Assembly: GCA_902618485.1 (NCBI GenBank)
Contig: CACNAR010000002.1
Location: 124,001 to 188,000 of the forward strand
Reading direction: 5' to 3'
Length of the DNA stretch: 64,000 nucleotides
Source of the DNA: an uncultured Pelagibacteraceae bacterium
GTDB taxonomy: Bacteria > Pseudomonadota > Alphaproteobacteria > Pelagibacterales > Pelagibacteraceae
Made by a program: the position numbers and the translations under genes. Shown one piece after another: positions 38,992 to 47,348 of the stretch. The stretch's first letter is position 1. Each line of letters begins with the position of its first letter. The notes under the pieces are model-generated. The model saw nothing but the letters and a program-made list of their open reading frames with translations, was not told the origin of the DNA and searched no databases.

Positions 38992-40953
38992 TTGAGTAAG
39001 GAACACAGGGAATTAGCTAATTGCATCCGATTTTTATCGATTGATGCTGTACAAAAAGCCAAATCGGGTCACCCAGGAATGCCTATGGGTATGGCCGATG
39101 TGGTAACAGTTTTGTTTAAAGATTTTTTAAATTTTAACCCAACTAACCCAAGTTGGATAAATAGAGACAGATTTGTTCTCTCTGCCGGTCACGGATCAAT
39201 GTTGCTTTATTCACTTCTTTATCTCACTGGTTATAAAAGTGTTTCTTTGAATGATATTAAAAATTTTCGTCAATTAGACTCAATTTGTGCCGGTCATCCT
39301 GAATATCACCCTGGCACTGGCATTGAGACTACCACTGGTCCTTTGGGTCAAGGGATATCTAACGCAGTTGGATTTGCTATTTCAGAAGAAATTTTAAAAA
39401 AGCAAATTGGAAAAAAAATTATTGATCATAAAACTTATGTGATTGCAGGTGATGGATGTTTAATGGAGGGAATTAGCCATGAGGCTTTAAGTCTAGCTGG
39501 ACACCTTAAATTGAAAAATCTTATTTTGCTTTTTGATAATAATTCTATTTCAATTGATGGTCCCACAAACTTAACAGTTTCTGACAATCATGAAAAAAGA
39601 TTTAAAAGTTATGGTTGGGATTATATTAAAATTAATGGACATAATTATAAAGAAATATCAAAAGCCCTTAAAAAAGCTCAAAAATCAAAAAAACCTATTG
39701 CAATTTCATGCAAAACTACAATTGGTTATGGATCTCCTAACAAAGGTGGTAAAGCTTCATCTCATGGTAGCCCGCTAGGTGATGATGAAATAAAATTAGT
39801 AAGAAAAAAATTAAACTGGAGTTATAATCCCTTTGAAATTCCAAAAAAATTATTGAATGAGTGGAAGTCAATTGGTGACAGAGCATCAAAAAAAGCAAAA
39901 AAATACGAAAAAATTTTTAGTAAGAAGCTTAAAAAAAACTTTCCACCAGGTTATAACCTTGCAAGAAATACTATCATTGGATCTATAGAAAAAGCAAAAA
40001 CAGAATATTTTAAAAATCTAGAGCCAATGGCAACAAGGAAATGCTCTGAAAAATTTTTAGAAATTGTATCAAAACTCCCAAATATAATTGGTGGGTCAGC
40101 TGACTTAGCTGGATCAAATAATACGAAAACTAAAAATCATAAAATTGTCAAACCAGGTGATTTTTCAGGAAACTATATTCATTACGGAGTAAGAGAGCAT
40201 GCAATGTGTGGAATTATGAATGGTATATCGCTTCATAGTGGGCTAATACCGTATGGTGGTACTTTTTTAATATTTAGTGACTATTGTAAACCCTCAATTA
40301 GACTTGCGGCTATGATGAAGCAAAAAGTTATATATGTTTTTACCCATGACTCTATTGGGCTTGGTGAAGATGGTCCAACTCATCAGCCTATTGAACAGTT
40401 GGCAAGTTTAAGGTCCATTCCAAATTTAAATGTTTTTAGACCATCTGACCTTATTGAAACTTTTGAATGCTGGCAATTAGCTCTTGAGAGTAAAAATACA
40501 CCAAGCGTTATTGCCTTGACAAGGCAGGCAATCAAACCTGTAAGAATTAAAAGTTCAACAAAAAATATGTCTTCATTGGGTGCTTATGAAATTTTTAGGA
40601 CTAATGATGATATAAAAGTTACAATTATAGCAACCGGATCAGAAACTAGTTTGGCAAGTGAAGTTGGTCATAAATTAGCCACAGATGGTATCTATTCAAA
40701 AATAATATCAATGCCTTGTCACGAATTATTTGATCAACAAAGTGAAGGCTACAAAAATGAAATTTTATCAGAAACAAACCTTATTGTATCAATAGAGGCA
40801 TCTGAAACAAGTTATTGGAAAAAATATACTAACCACAATGGTTTAAATTTTGGAATTGATGATTTTGGAAAGAGTGCTCCATATAAAAAAATTTATCAAC
40901 ATTTTGGAATAAATACTGAAAATATAATTAAAAAAATTAAAGATAAATTATGA
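38992..40953 (+). CDS. tkt: Transketolase (TTG start)
   Basis: TPP enzyme moving two-carbon units between sugar phosphates; it also yields sedoheptulose 7-phosphate. It has 653 residues. The TPP motif is GDGCLMEGISHEALSLAGHLKL, with KSGHPGMPMGMADV near the N-terminus and THDSIGLGEDGPTHQPIEQL in the Pyr domain. The start is TTG at 38992, supported by AGGA six bases upstream (38982-38985) and by MSKEHRELAN matching the family's first helix. It overlaps gap by 4 bases and begins a carbon-metabolism operon. Confidence 0.96.
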   Translation: MSKEHRELANCIRFLSIDAVQKAKSGHPGMPMGMADVVTVLFKDFLNFNPTNPSWINRDRFVLSAGHGSMLLYSLLYLTGYKSVSLNDIKNFRQLDSICAGHPEYHPGTGIETTTGPLGQGISNAVGFAISEEILKKQIGKKIIDHKTYVIAGDGCLMEGISHEALSLAGHLKLKNLILLFDNNSISIDGPTNLTVSDNHEKRFKSYGWDYIKINGHNYKEISKALKKAQKSKKPIAISCKTTIGYGSPNKGGKASSHGSPLGDDEIKLVRKKLNWSYNPFEIPKKLLNEWKSIGDRASKKAKKYEKIFSKKLKKNFPPGYNLARNTIIGSIEKAKTEYFKNLEPMATRKCSEKFLEIVSKLPNIIGGSADLAGSNNTKTKNHKIVKPGDFSGNYIHYGVREHAMCGIMNGISLHSGLIPYGGTFLIFSDYCKPSIRLAAMMKQKVIYVFTHDSIGLGEDGPTHQPIEQLASLRSIPNLNVFRPSDLIETFECWQLALESKNTPSVIALTRQAIKPVRIKSSTKNMSSLGAYEIFRTNDDIKVTIIATGSETSLASEVGHKLATDGIYSKIISMPCHELFDQQSEGYKNEILSETNLIVSIEASETSYWKKYTNHNGLNFGIDDFGKSAPYKKIYQHFGINTENIIKKIKDKL

Positions 40954-41951
40954 AAATAAAAGTTGGAATAAACGGATTAGGTAGAATAGGAAGAATGATT
41001 ATTCGATCTATTATCGAACAAGATAATAAGAATATTGAGATCAAACATATAAACAATAGAACAAGTCCAGAAACCAGCTCAACACTTTTGAAATACGACT
41101 CCATTCACGGAAAATTTAATGCAGAAATTGATTTTGATGAAAAACACCTAATAATCAATAAGAATAAAATTACTTTTACTCAAGAAACCAATTTAAATAA
41201 TATAAACTGGAAAAAATATGGTGTGGATTACGTTTTTGAATGTACAGGTAAGTTTAATTCAAAAGATAAATTAGAACCTCATTTATTAAATGGAGCCAAA
41301 AAAGTTATCGTTTCAGCTCCATGTAAAAATGCAGATAAAACAATTGTATTTGGAGTAAATGAGCTGGAATTAAAAAAAAATGATCAAATAATTTCTGCTG
41401 CATCTTGCACAACCAATTGTCTTGCACCTGTAGCATTTGTTTTAAATGAAAATTTTAAAATCGAAAAAGGTTTTATGACTACTATTCACGCGTTTACAAG
41501 TGATCAAAGAATTTTAGATAATTCACATAAAGATCCAAGAAGAGCAAGATCCGCAAGTCAATCTATTGTACCAACTTCAACTGGTGCGTCAAAAACAATT
41601 GGTGAAATAATTCCTTCTCTTAAAGGTAAATTAGAAGGTGTAGCAATGAGGGTACCGACTCCCAATGTTTCTCTAATTGAACTTATATTTTGTACTAAAA
41701 AAAATTTAAGTGTTAAAAAAATAAATTCAGTGTTCAAAAGTTTTAGTAAAAAAAGTAGAGTTCTTGAATTCACAGAAGAAAAACTTGTTTCAATAGATTT
41801 CAATCATAATCCTGCCTCATCAATTGTTGATGGAAGTTTGACGAATGTAATAGGAAAAAATATGGGTAAAATTTCAGCTTGGTATGATAATGAGTGGGGT
41901 TTTTCAAACAGAATGTGTGATATTGCAGAACACCTTTATAAAATTTCTTAA
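40950..41951 (+). CDS. gap: Glyceraldehyde-3-phosphate dehydrogenase
   Basis: Reversibly oxidises glyceraldehyde 3-phosphate to 1,3-bisphosphoglycerate. It has 333 residues. GINGLGRIGR begins the dinucleotide fold, and the active site is SAASCTTNC with Cys153. HAFTSDQ and WYDNEWGFSNR are also typical. At the end of beta-2, NAD-specific enzymes have Asp (INDL); here the residues are INNRTSPET, resembling the INASYDSET of NADP-preferring GapB. The coenzyme may therefore be NADP(H), which would suit gluconeogenesis. It overlaps tkt by 4 bases and pgk by 1. Confidence 0.95.
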   Translation: MKIKVGINGLGRIGRMIIRSIIEQDNKNIEIKHINNRTSPETSSTLLKYDSIHGKFNAEIDFDEKHLIINKNKITFTQETNLNNINWKKYGVDYVFECTGKFNSKDKLEPHLLNGAKKVIVSAPCKNADKTIVFGVNELELKKNDQIISAASCTTNCLAPVAFVLNENFKIEKGFMTTIHAFTSDQRILDNSHKDPRRARSASQSIVPTSTGASKTIGEIIPSLKGKLEGVAMRVPTPNVSLIELIFCTKKNLSVKKINSVFKSFSKKSRVLEFTEEKLVSIDFNHNPASSIVDGSLTNVIGKNMGKISAWYDNEWGFSNRMCDIAEHLYKIS

Positions 41952-43129
41952 TGAAATATATAAAAGATCAAGAAAATCTTGAAGGCAAAATTGTTTTATT
42001 GAGGCTAGACCTGAATGTGCCTCTCAAAAACCGAGTGATTACGGATGAGACAAGGATTAATAAGATATTACCTGTAATAAATTTCCTTATTAAAAAAAAA
42101 TCCAAAATTTTAATAATCTCACATGTTGGGCGACCAAAAGGAAAGATAAATTTCGATCTATCTTTAAAACCAATTTGTGAAAATTTAGAGAGAAAAATAA
42201 ACCAAAAAATAAAATTGATTGGGGAAAATATCTATAAAATAAAAAAAGAAAACTTATTTAAAAACTCAAAAGATCAAATAATTTTTCTAGAGAATATAAG
42301 ATTTTATGAAGAAGAAGAAAAAAATGATGCTAATTTTTCAAAAAATTTAGCAGAACTGGGAGATATTTTTGTCAATGATGCTTTTTCTTGCTCACATAGA
42401 GCTCACGCGTCTGTGAGCAAAATTACTAAATTTCTTCCTTCATTTGCAGGCTTACAACTTGAAACGGAAATAAGCGCGCTTAAAAAAGTTACTACAGAGA
42501 TAAAAAAACCAGTCACTTGTATTGTTGGTGGAGCTAAAATATCTACTAAAATAGGTCTTATTAAAAACTTAATACCTAAGTTTGATAACATTATAATTGT
42601 TGGAGCGATGGCAAATAATATCTTAAATTACAAAGGAAATCCAATTGGAAAATCTTTAATAGAAAAAAACTGTAAATCGGTAATTGACGACATTTTTGAA
42701 ACAGCAAAAAAAAATTCTTGTTTAATCAATTATCCAGAAGATGTTGTGGTAGGAAAAAGTATGGATGATAAGGCCATAATCAAAGAACTTAGTGAAGTTT
42801 CCAATGATGACTTAATTTTAGATATAGGACCAAAAACAATAAAAAGAATTAGAGATATCATTGAGAGAAGTGAAACAATCTTGTGGAATGGGCCAGTAGG
42901 ATATTTTGAAAATCCAAACTTTGCTAATGGTTGTTATGAAATTACAAAAAAAATCATTGATAAAAATGATAAAAATCAAATTTATTCTATAGCTGGAGGA
43001 GGAGATACAATAGCAGTTTTAAATCAAATGAATGCAGTAGATAATTTCAATTTTGTTTCAACTGCTGGTGGAGCCTTTTTAGAATATCTTGAAGGAAAAG
43101 ACCTTCCTGGTATAAAAGCCTTAAATTAA
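41951..43129 (+). CDS. pgk: Phosphoglycerate kinase
   Basis: Transfers phosphate between 1,3-bisphosphoglycerate and ADP. It has 392 residues, normal length. RLDLNVPL, SHVGRPKG, the VNDAFSCSHRAHAS segment, VGGAKISTKIGLI and the C-terminal GGGDTIAVLN are family signatures. Its ATG shares the last base of the gap stop codon, and it lies 1 base from fba. Confidence 0.97.
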   Translation: MKYIKDQENLEGKIVLLRLDLNVPLKNRVITDETRINKILPVINFLIKKKSKILIISHVGRPKGKINFDLSLKPICENLERKINQKIKLIGENIYKIKKENLFKNSKDQIIFLENIRFYEEEEKNDANFSKNLAELGDIFVNDAFSCSHRAHASVSKITKFLPSFAGLQLETEISALKKVTTEIKKPVTCIVGGAKISTKIGLIKNLIPKFDNIIIVGAMANNILNYKGNPIGKSLIEKNCKSVIDDIFETAKKNSCLINYPEDVVVGKSMDDKAIIKELSEVSNDDLILDIGPKTIKRIRDIIERSETILWNGPVGYFENPNFANGCYEITKKIIDKNDKNQIYSIAGGGDTIAVLNQMNAVDNFNFVSTAGGAFLEYLEGKDLPGIKALN

Positions 43130-43130
43130 A

Positions 43131-44138
43131 ATGTCGGAATTAAATAATATTGCTTTAAAAATAATCGGGAAAGGAAAAGGTATCTTGGCTGCGGATGAAA
43201 GCACAGGTACTATGACAAAAAGACTAGAAAGCGTGGGCGTGCTATCAACTCCTGAAAACAGGTTAATGTTTAGAGAGGCGCTTTTTAGTTCAACTAGTAT
43301 GACTGATTGTATTGGAGGTGTTATTTTATACGATGAAACTATAAAGCAAATATCATCAAAAAAAACCAAGATCACTGAATTAATTTCTGATATGGGATCC
43401 TTGCCAGGTATTAAAGTAGATACAGGGGCAAAGGTTTTAGCGGGTTCACCAGATGAAAAAATTACTGAGGGACTAGATGGACTGAGAGATAGATTAAAAG
43501 AATATTATAAGATTGGTGCAAAATTCACGAAATGGAGAGGGGTTTACAATATCACTAAAGATTTTCCAAGTAAACTTGCGATAAGTTCAAACGCCCATGC
43601 TTTAGCAAGATATTCGGCATTAGTTCAAGAATGTTATATGGTGCCAATAGTAGAGCCAGAGGTTTTAATGGATGGTGAACATTCTGCTGAAGATTGTTAC
43701 GAAAAAACATCGAATGTAATTGAAAAATGTTTTGAGGAATTAATCTCACACAAAGTAGATTTAAAAGGAATTATTCTAAAACCAAATATGATTTTAGCTG
43801 GAAATAAGTCAAAAAATAAAATTTCAAATGATGAAGTCGCAAAGTTAACGTTAAAATGCTTAAAAAACTGTGTTCCGTCAGAGGTACCTGGAATAGCTTT
43901 TTTATCTGGTGGACAATCAGAGCTCGAGGCAACTGAAAATTTAAATCTAATAAATAAATATAACGACACTAAGTTTATAATGAGCTACTCTTACGGAAGG
44001 GCACTTCAACAAAGTGCGCTGAAATTTTGGTCAAAAGATATAAAAGATATCAAGGGTACTCAAAAAATCTTTAACCATCGAGCAAAAATGAATACATTGG
44101 CTGCTCAAGGAAATTGGTCTAAAGGTCTTGAGATATAA
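43131..44138 (+). CDS. fba: Class I fructose-bisphosphate aldolase
   Basis: Joins or splits fructose 1,6-bisphosphate using a Schiff-base lysine and no metal. It has 335 residues. GKGILAADESTGTMTKRL and LKGIILKPNM (Lys217 as Schiff base, matching Lys229 of the muscle enzyme) identify the class I, animal/plant-like type rather than the class II enzyme common in proteobacteria. FLSGGQSELEATENL and SYGRALQ follow. It overlaps thiE by 11 bases. The neighbours tkt-gap-pgk make a compact carbon operon. Confidence 0.96.
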   Translation: MSELNNIALKIIGKGKGILAADESTGTMTKRLESVGVLSTPENRLMFREALFSSTSMTDCIGGVILYDETIKQISSKKTKITELISDMGSLPGIKVDTGAKVLAGSPDEKITEGLDGLRDRLKEYYKIGAKFTKWRGVYNITKDFPSKLAISSNAHALARYSALVQECYMVPIVEPEVLMDGEHSAEDCYEKTSNVIEKCFEELISHKVDLKGIILKPNMILAGNKSKNKISNDEVAKLTLKCLKNCVPSEVPGIAFLSGGQSELEATENLNLINKYNDTKFIMSYSYGRALQQSALKFWSKDIKDIKGTQKIFNHRAKMNTLAAQGNWSKGLEI

Positions 44139-44742
44139 TAAAAAAAAATTTATCTATTTAATTTCACCGTTAAAAATTGATAAAACTTTTTATAGTCATC
44201 TTGAATATATTTTAAAACAAAAAAAAGTTAGTTTTTTTCAGCTTAGGATCAAAAATGAAAAAATTGAAAAAAAGTTAACAATTGGAAAAAGAATAAAAAA
44301 AATTTGTAAAAAATTTAAGGTTAAATTTTTGATAAATGATGATGTTTTTTTAGCGAAACAGTTAGATGCTGATGGTTGCCATTTAGGTCAAAATGATATG
44401 AGTATTCATAAAGCAAGAAAATTGATTGGTGATAAAATAATTGGGATCACATGTCATAACTCGATTAAATTAGCAAAAGTTGCTTTAAAGAACAAAGCTG
44501 ATTATATAGCTTTTGGAGCTTTTTATTCAACAAGCACTAAAAAAACTAAATATAAATCATCGTTGGGTTTGCTTAAAAAAGCCAGAAAAATAACAAAAAA
44601 GCCAATAGTCGCCATTGGTGGTATCAATTATAATAACTATAAAAATCTTTTATTGAATAAAGCCAACTTATTAGCTATTTCAGGCTACGTTTGGAAAAAT
44701 AAAAAACTCAAACCTTTTGAAGCAATTAAAAAATTAAAATGA
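44128..44742 (+). CDS. thiE: Thiamine-phosphate synthase (ThiE-type)
   Basis: Joins HMP diphosphate and thiazole phosphate to thiamine phosphate. It has 204 residues. QLRIKNE, FLINDDVFLAKQLDADGCHLGQNDMS, GITCHNS and DYIAFGAFYSTSTK follow the ThiE pattern; the Gly-rich phosphate loop is VAIGGINYNN. It is somewhat divergent and very Lys-rich. It lies unusually between fba and efp, with overlaps on both sides (11 and 4 bases), so there is no leader riboswitch. Confidence 0.87.
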   Translation: MRYNKKKFIYLISPLKIDKTFYSHLEYILKQKKVSFFQLRIKNEKIEKKLTIGKRIKKICKKFKVKFLINDDVFLAKQLDADGCHLGQNDMSIHKARKLIGDKIIGITCHNSIKLAKVALKNKADYIAFGAFYSTSTKKTKYKSSLGLLKKARKITKKPIVAIGGINYNNYKNLLLNKANLLAISGYVWKNKKLKPFEAIKKLK

Positions 44743-45299
44743 AAATAAATGCTAGTGAAATAAGAGTAGGTATGTTGCTTGAGTACAAAGATGATTTGTG
44801 GCAAGTCTTAAAAACACAACATGTAAAACCTGGAAAAGGTGGAGCTTTTGCACAAGTAGAAATGAAAAGTGTGAACAAAAGTACAAAATTAAATGAGAGA
44901 TTTAGGTCAAGTGAAACTGTTGAAAAAGCGTCTTTAGAAGAAATCAGTTTTAATTATTGTTACGAAGATGAAAATAATTTTTTCTTTATGGATCCTAAAT
45001 CTTTTGAGCAAACTCAAATAAAGAAAAATATAGTTGGACAAAAAGGGAGGTTGTTAACTGAAAATTTAAAAGTAACTATAAGTTTTTATAACAATGAACC
45101 AATTTCAATAGATTTACCTAATCAAGTTGAATGTAAGATTGATACAACAGATGCTGCTCTAAAGGGCCAAACAGTCTCTTCCTCTTATAAACCAGCTACT
45201 TTAGATAATGGATTAACTATACAGGTTCCACCATTTATTGAAGCAGGTGATCAAATAATCATTGATACCAGAAATTTAGAATATGTTAAAAAAATTTAA
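44739..45299 (+). CDS. efp: Elongation factor P
   Basis: Relieves ribosomes stalled at polyproline. It has 186 residues with three OB-like domains. The loop HVKPGKGGAF carries Lys33, equivalent to E. coli Lys34, so modification by EpmA-type beta-lysylation is likely. The C-terminal signature GLTIQVPPFIEAGDQIIIDTR is intact. It overlaps thiE by 4 bases. Confidence 0.97.
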   Translation: MKINASEIRVGMLLEYKDDLWQVLKTQHVKPGKGGAFAQVEMKSVNKSTKLNERFRSSETVEKASLEEISFNYCYEDENNFFFMDPKSFEQTQIKKNIVGQKGRLLTENLKVTISFYNNEPISIDLPNQVECKIDTTDAALKGQTVSSSYKPATLDNGLTIQVPPFIEAGDQIIIDTRNLEYVKKI

Positions 45300-45302
45300 A
45301 AA

Positions 45303-46043
45303 ATGAATTCAATTTCAGCTAATTTAAATTTAATGATTAAAGCTTGTGAAAAAGCATCGAAAATACTTATTAGAGATTTTGGAGAAATTGAAAAACTTCA
45401 AGTATCTAAAAAAGGGCCAACAGATTTCGTAACAAATTCTGATCTTAGAGTAGAAAAAATAATAATAGAGGAATTATCTAAGGGCAAACCAGATTATTCA
45501 ATTATAAGTGAGGAAAATGGTGTAAAAAAAAATAAGGACATCAAAAATACCTGGGTAATTGACCCAATAGATGGAACAGTAAATTTTTTACATGGAATTC
45601 CTCATTTTGCAACTTCAATTGCTTTAAAACATGAAAATGAAATCATATCTGGTCTAATTTTCGATCCAATAAAAGATGAAATGTTTTATGCTGAAAAAAA
45701 TAATGGAGCTTACTTAAATAATAAAAGAATAAGAGTATCAAAAAAAAATAATATGCAAGAATGCTTATTTGCAACTAGTGGAAAAGTGAATGAAAAAATG
45801 GAATTTTCTTATCGTAAATCAGGCTCTGCAGCATTAGATATGGCATACATAGCTTGCGGGAGATATGATGGGTACTTTCAAAAAAATTTACATTTATGGG
45901 ATATTGCAGCAGGATTAGTCCTTGTCGAAGAGGCAGGAGGTGTGATTAACAAAATAAACATTAATAATAATAAAGGCTTTAAGATAATTGCTTCAAGTCC
46001 TGATATTAATGAAAAATTAATGGAAAAAATAAGCAACTTTTAA
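45303..46043 (+). CDS. suhB: Inositol monophosphatase family protein (SuhB type)
   Basis: Mg-dependent phosphatase of the IMPase family; SuhB also acts in rRNA antitermination in E. coli. It has 246 residues. Metal site motifs are [20 protein letters not shown] and [15 protein letters not shown]. It follows efp after 3 bases. Which role dominates here cannot be told. Confidence 0.92.
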   Translation: MNSISANLNLMIKACEKASKILIRDFGEIEKLQVSKKGPTDFVTNSDLRVEKIIIEELSKGKPDYSIISEENGVKKNKDIKNTWVIDPIDGTVNFLHGIPHFATSIALKHENEIISGLIFDPIKDEMFYAEKNNGAYLNNKRIRVSKKNNMQECLFATSGKVNEKMEFSYRKSGSAALDMAYIACGRYDGYFQKNLHLWDIAAGLVLVEEAGGVINKININNNKGFKIIASSPDINEKLMEKISNF

Positions 46044-46071
46044 TTGTTTTAAAAGAAACTTTTGCTATAAG
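46044..46071 (+). promoter_or_regulatory. Possible promoter of rpmE (leaderless)
   Basis: TTGTTT (46044-46049) and TATAAG (46066-46071) are spaced by 16 bases. The expected transcription start falls at or next to the A of the rpmE ATG (46078), which would give a leaderless message. No Shine-Dalgarno sequence precedes this ATG. Confidence 0.4.
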
Positions 46072-46077
46072 ACACCG

Positions 46078-46308
46078 ATGAAAAAAAATATACATCCTAA
46101 ATACCATACAATCAAAGTTGAGATGACAGATGGAACTCAATTTGAAACTAAATCAACTTGGGGAACTGAGGGAGAAGTTTTAAAATTAGAAATTGATCCA
46201 AAATCTCATTCTGCCTGGACAGGGGGGAAACAAAAACTTATGGATAAAGGAAGAATCAGTAAATTTAACAAAAAATTTCAAAATTTTAAATCAGAAAAAA
46301 AAAACTAA
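46078..46308 (+). CDS. rpmE: Ribosomal protein bL31, cysteine-free type
   Basis: Protein of the large ribosomal subunit at the subunit bridge. It has 76 residues: [22 protein letters not shown]..., then [23 protein letters not shown] and [10 protein letters not shown]. The zinc-binding cysteines of the C+ form are absent, as in other alphaproteobacteria. It is followed at once by the DUF1013 gene. Confidence 0.95.
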   Translation: MKKNIHPKYHTIKVEMTDGTQFETKSTWGTEGEVLKLEIDPKSHSAWTGGKQKLMDKGRISKFNKKFQNFKSEKKN

Positions 46309-46875
46309 ATGTCAAAAGCTCCCTTAATGCCGATGGCTACAGCTTTGTGGCTTGTTGAAAACACTACTCTCACTTTTAAACAGATAGCTGAATTTTGCCA
46401 TTTACATGAAGTAGAAGTTCAAGGTATTGCCGATGGTGAAGTCGCCAAAGGTATTAAAGCATACAATCCAATAATAACGGGTCAGCTTACAAGAGAGGAA
46501 ATTGAGTTATCTTCTAAAGATAATAATAGACCTTTAAATATAAAAAATACCGATGTCGAAATATCAAATGACGAAAAAAAAATTAAAAAATATATTCCTT
46601 TGTCAAAAAGACAAGACAAACCAGACTCAGCATTATGGTTAATTAAACAACATAACATTTTAAAAGACTCGCAAATTTCAAGATTGATTGGAATAACAAA
46701 AAACTCTGTTACATCTATAAGAAATAAGAGTTATTGGAACTATAATAACTTGAGTCCTAAAGATCCTGTAGCACTTAACCTTTTCTCACAAAAAGATTTG
46801 ATTGAAGCGATAGCAAAGGCAGAAAGAAGAATAAAAAGAGAAAAAAAGGAGAAAGAGAAAGCAAAATTAAAATAA
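46309..46875 (+). CDS. trcR: DUF1013 protein, TrcR-type cell-cycle regulator
   Basis: Alphaproteobacterial DNA-associated protein. It has 188 residues: MSKAPLMPMATALWLVENTTLTFKQIAEFCHLHEVEVQGIADGEV at the N-terminus, and a second similar helix-turn-helix-like half (PDSALWLIKQHNILKDSQISRLIGITKNSVTSIRN). Family members are named TrcR in databases, with a proposed role in cell-cycle transcription. The target genes are unknown. It starts directly after the rpmE stop and ends in a Lys-rich tail. Confidence 0.88.
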   Translation: MSKAPLMPMATALWLVENTTLTFKQIAEFCHLHEVEVQGIADGEVAKGIKAYNPIITGQLTREEIELSSKDNNRPLNIKNTDVEISNDEKKIKKYIPLSKRQDKPDSALWLIKQHNILKDSQISRLIGITKNSVTSIRNKSYWNYNNLSPKDPVALNLFSQKDLIEAIAKAERRIKREKKEKEKAKLK

Positions 46876-46940
46876 ATGATAAAATTATGTATAAAATTCA
46901 TAGACATAAAATTATAAAAATGTTATTCACACATTTTTTT

Positions 46941-46946
46941 GGAGGG
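46941..46946 (+). promoter_or_regulatory. Shine-Dalgarno deciding the rpsU start
   Basis: GGAGGG at 46941-46946 is one of the strongest ribosome binding sites in a window where most genes have none. Five bases separate GGAGG from ATT (46951), which argues that ATT, not the TTG at 46939, is the start. Confidence 0.7.
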
Positions 46947-46950
46947 ATTT

Positions 46951-47145
46951 ATTAAAATAGAAGTTAAAGATAACAATGTTGAACAAGCTCTAAGAGTTTT
47001 AAAAAGAAAGCTTCAGAGAGATGGTTTTTTTAAAGTGATTAAATTGAAAAATACTTATGAAAAACCGTCTGAAAAAAAAAAGAGGATCCTCCAAGAAAAC
47101 ATTAAAAGAGTAAAAAAATTAAATAAACTAAGAAATAGAATTTAA
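46951..47145 (+). CDS. rpsU: Ribosomal protein bS21 (probable ATT start)
   Basis: Small-subunit protein near the anti-Shine-Dalgarno helix, important for initiation. The core IEVKDNNVEQALRVLKRKLQRDGFFKVIKL is typical bS21. There is no ATG in frame. A perfect GGAGGG at 46941-46946 lies with ideal spacing ahead of ATT at 46951, which would give MKIEVKDNN... and 64 residues, the expected length. The only other candidate, TTG at 46939, overlaps the Shine-Dalgarno itself and adds an unconserved EGFI. An AUU start would place the gene under IF3 control, as known for E. coli infC. The family is certain; the start is inferred. Confidence 0.9.
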   Translation: MKIEVKDNNVEQALRVLKRKLQRDGFFKVIKLKNTYEKPSEKKKRILQENIKRVKKLNKLRNRI

Positions 47146-47151
47146 TTATAT

Positions 47152-47228
<77 letters not shown>

Positions 47229-47266
47229 GCTACTTTAATTTTCAAGCTTTAACTATCAACAAAAAG

Positions 47267-47285
47267 ATTTACGGTCTTTTCATAT
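47267..47285 (-). terminator. Weak hairpin between tRNA-fMet and pntB
   Basis: AAAAGA and TCTTTT flank a 7-base loop (TTTACGG) in the gap between the convergent tRNA-fMet and pntB genes. With A/T runs on both sides it could end transcription from either side, but the stem is short and has a single G-C pair. Confidence 0.25.
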
Positions 47286-47348
47286 GAAGTTTTTTTATTT
47301 GAATTCAAATTTTTGGTGTAAAAAGAAATTTTATTCTAATCTAATTTT

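Noticed and set aside
46939-46950. TTG start for rpsU
   Set aside because: The TTG shares a base with the GGAGGG ribosome binding site, and the extra EGFI is not conserved in bS21.
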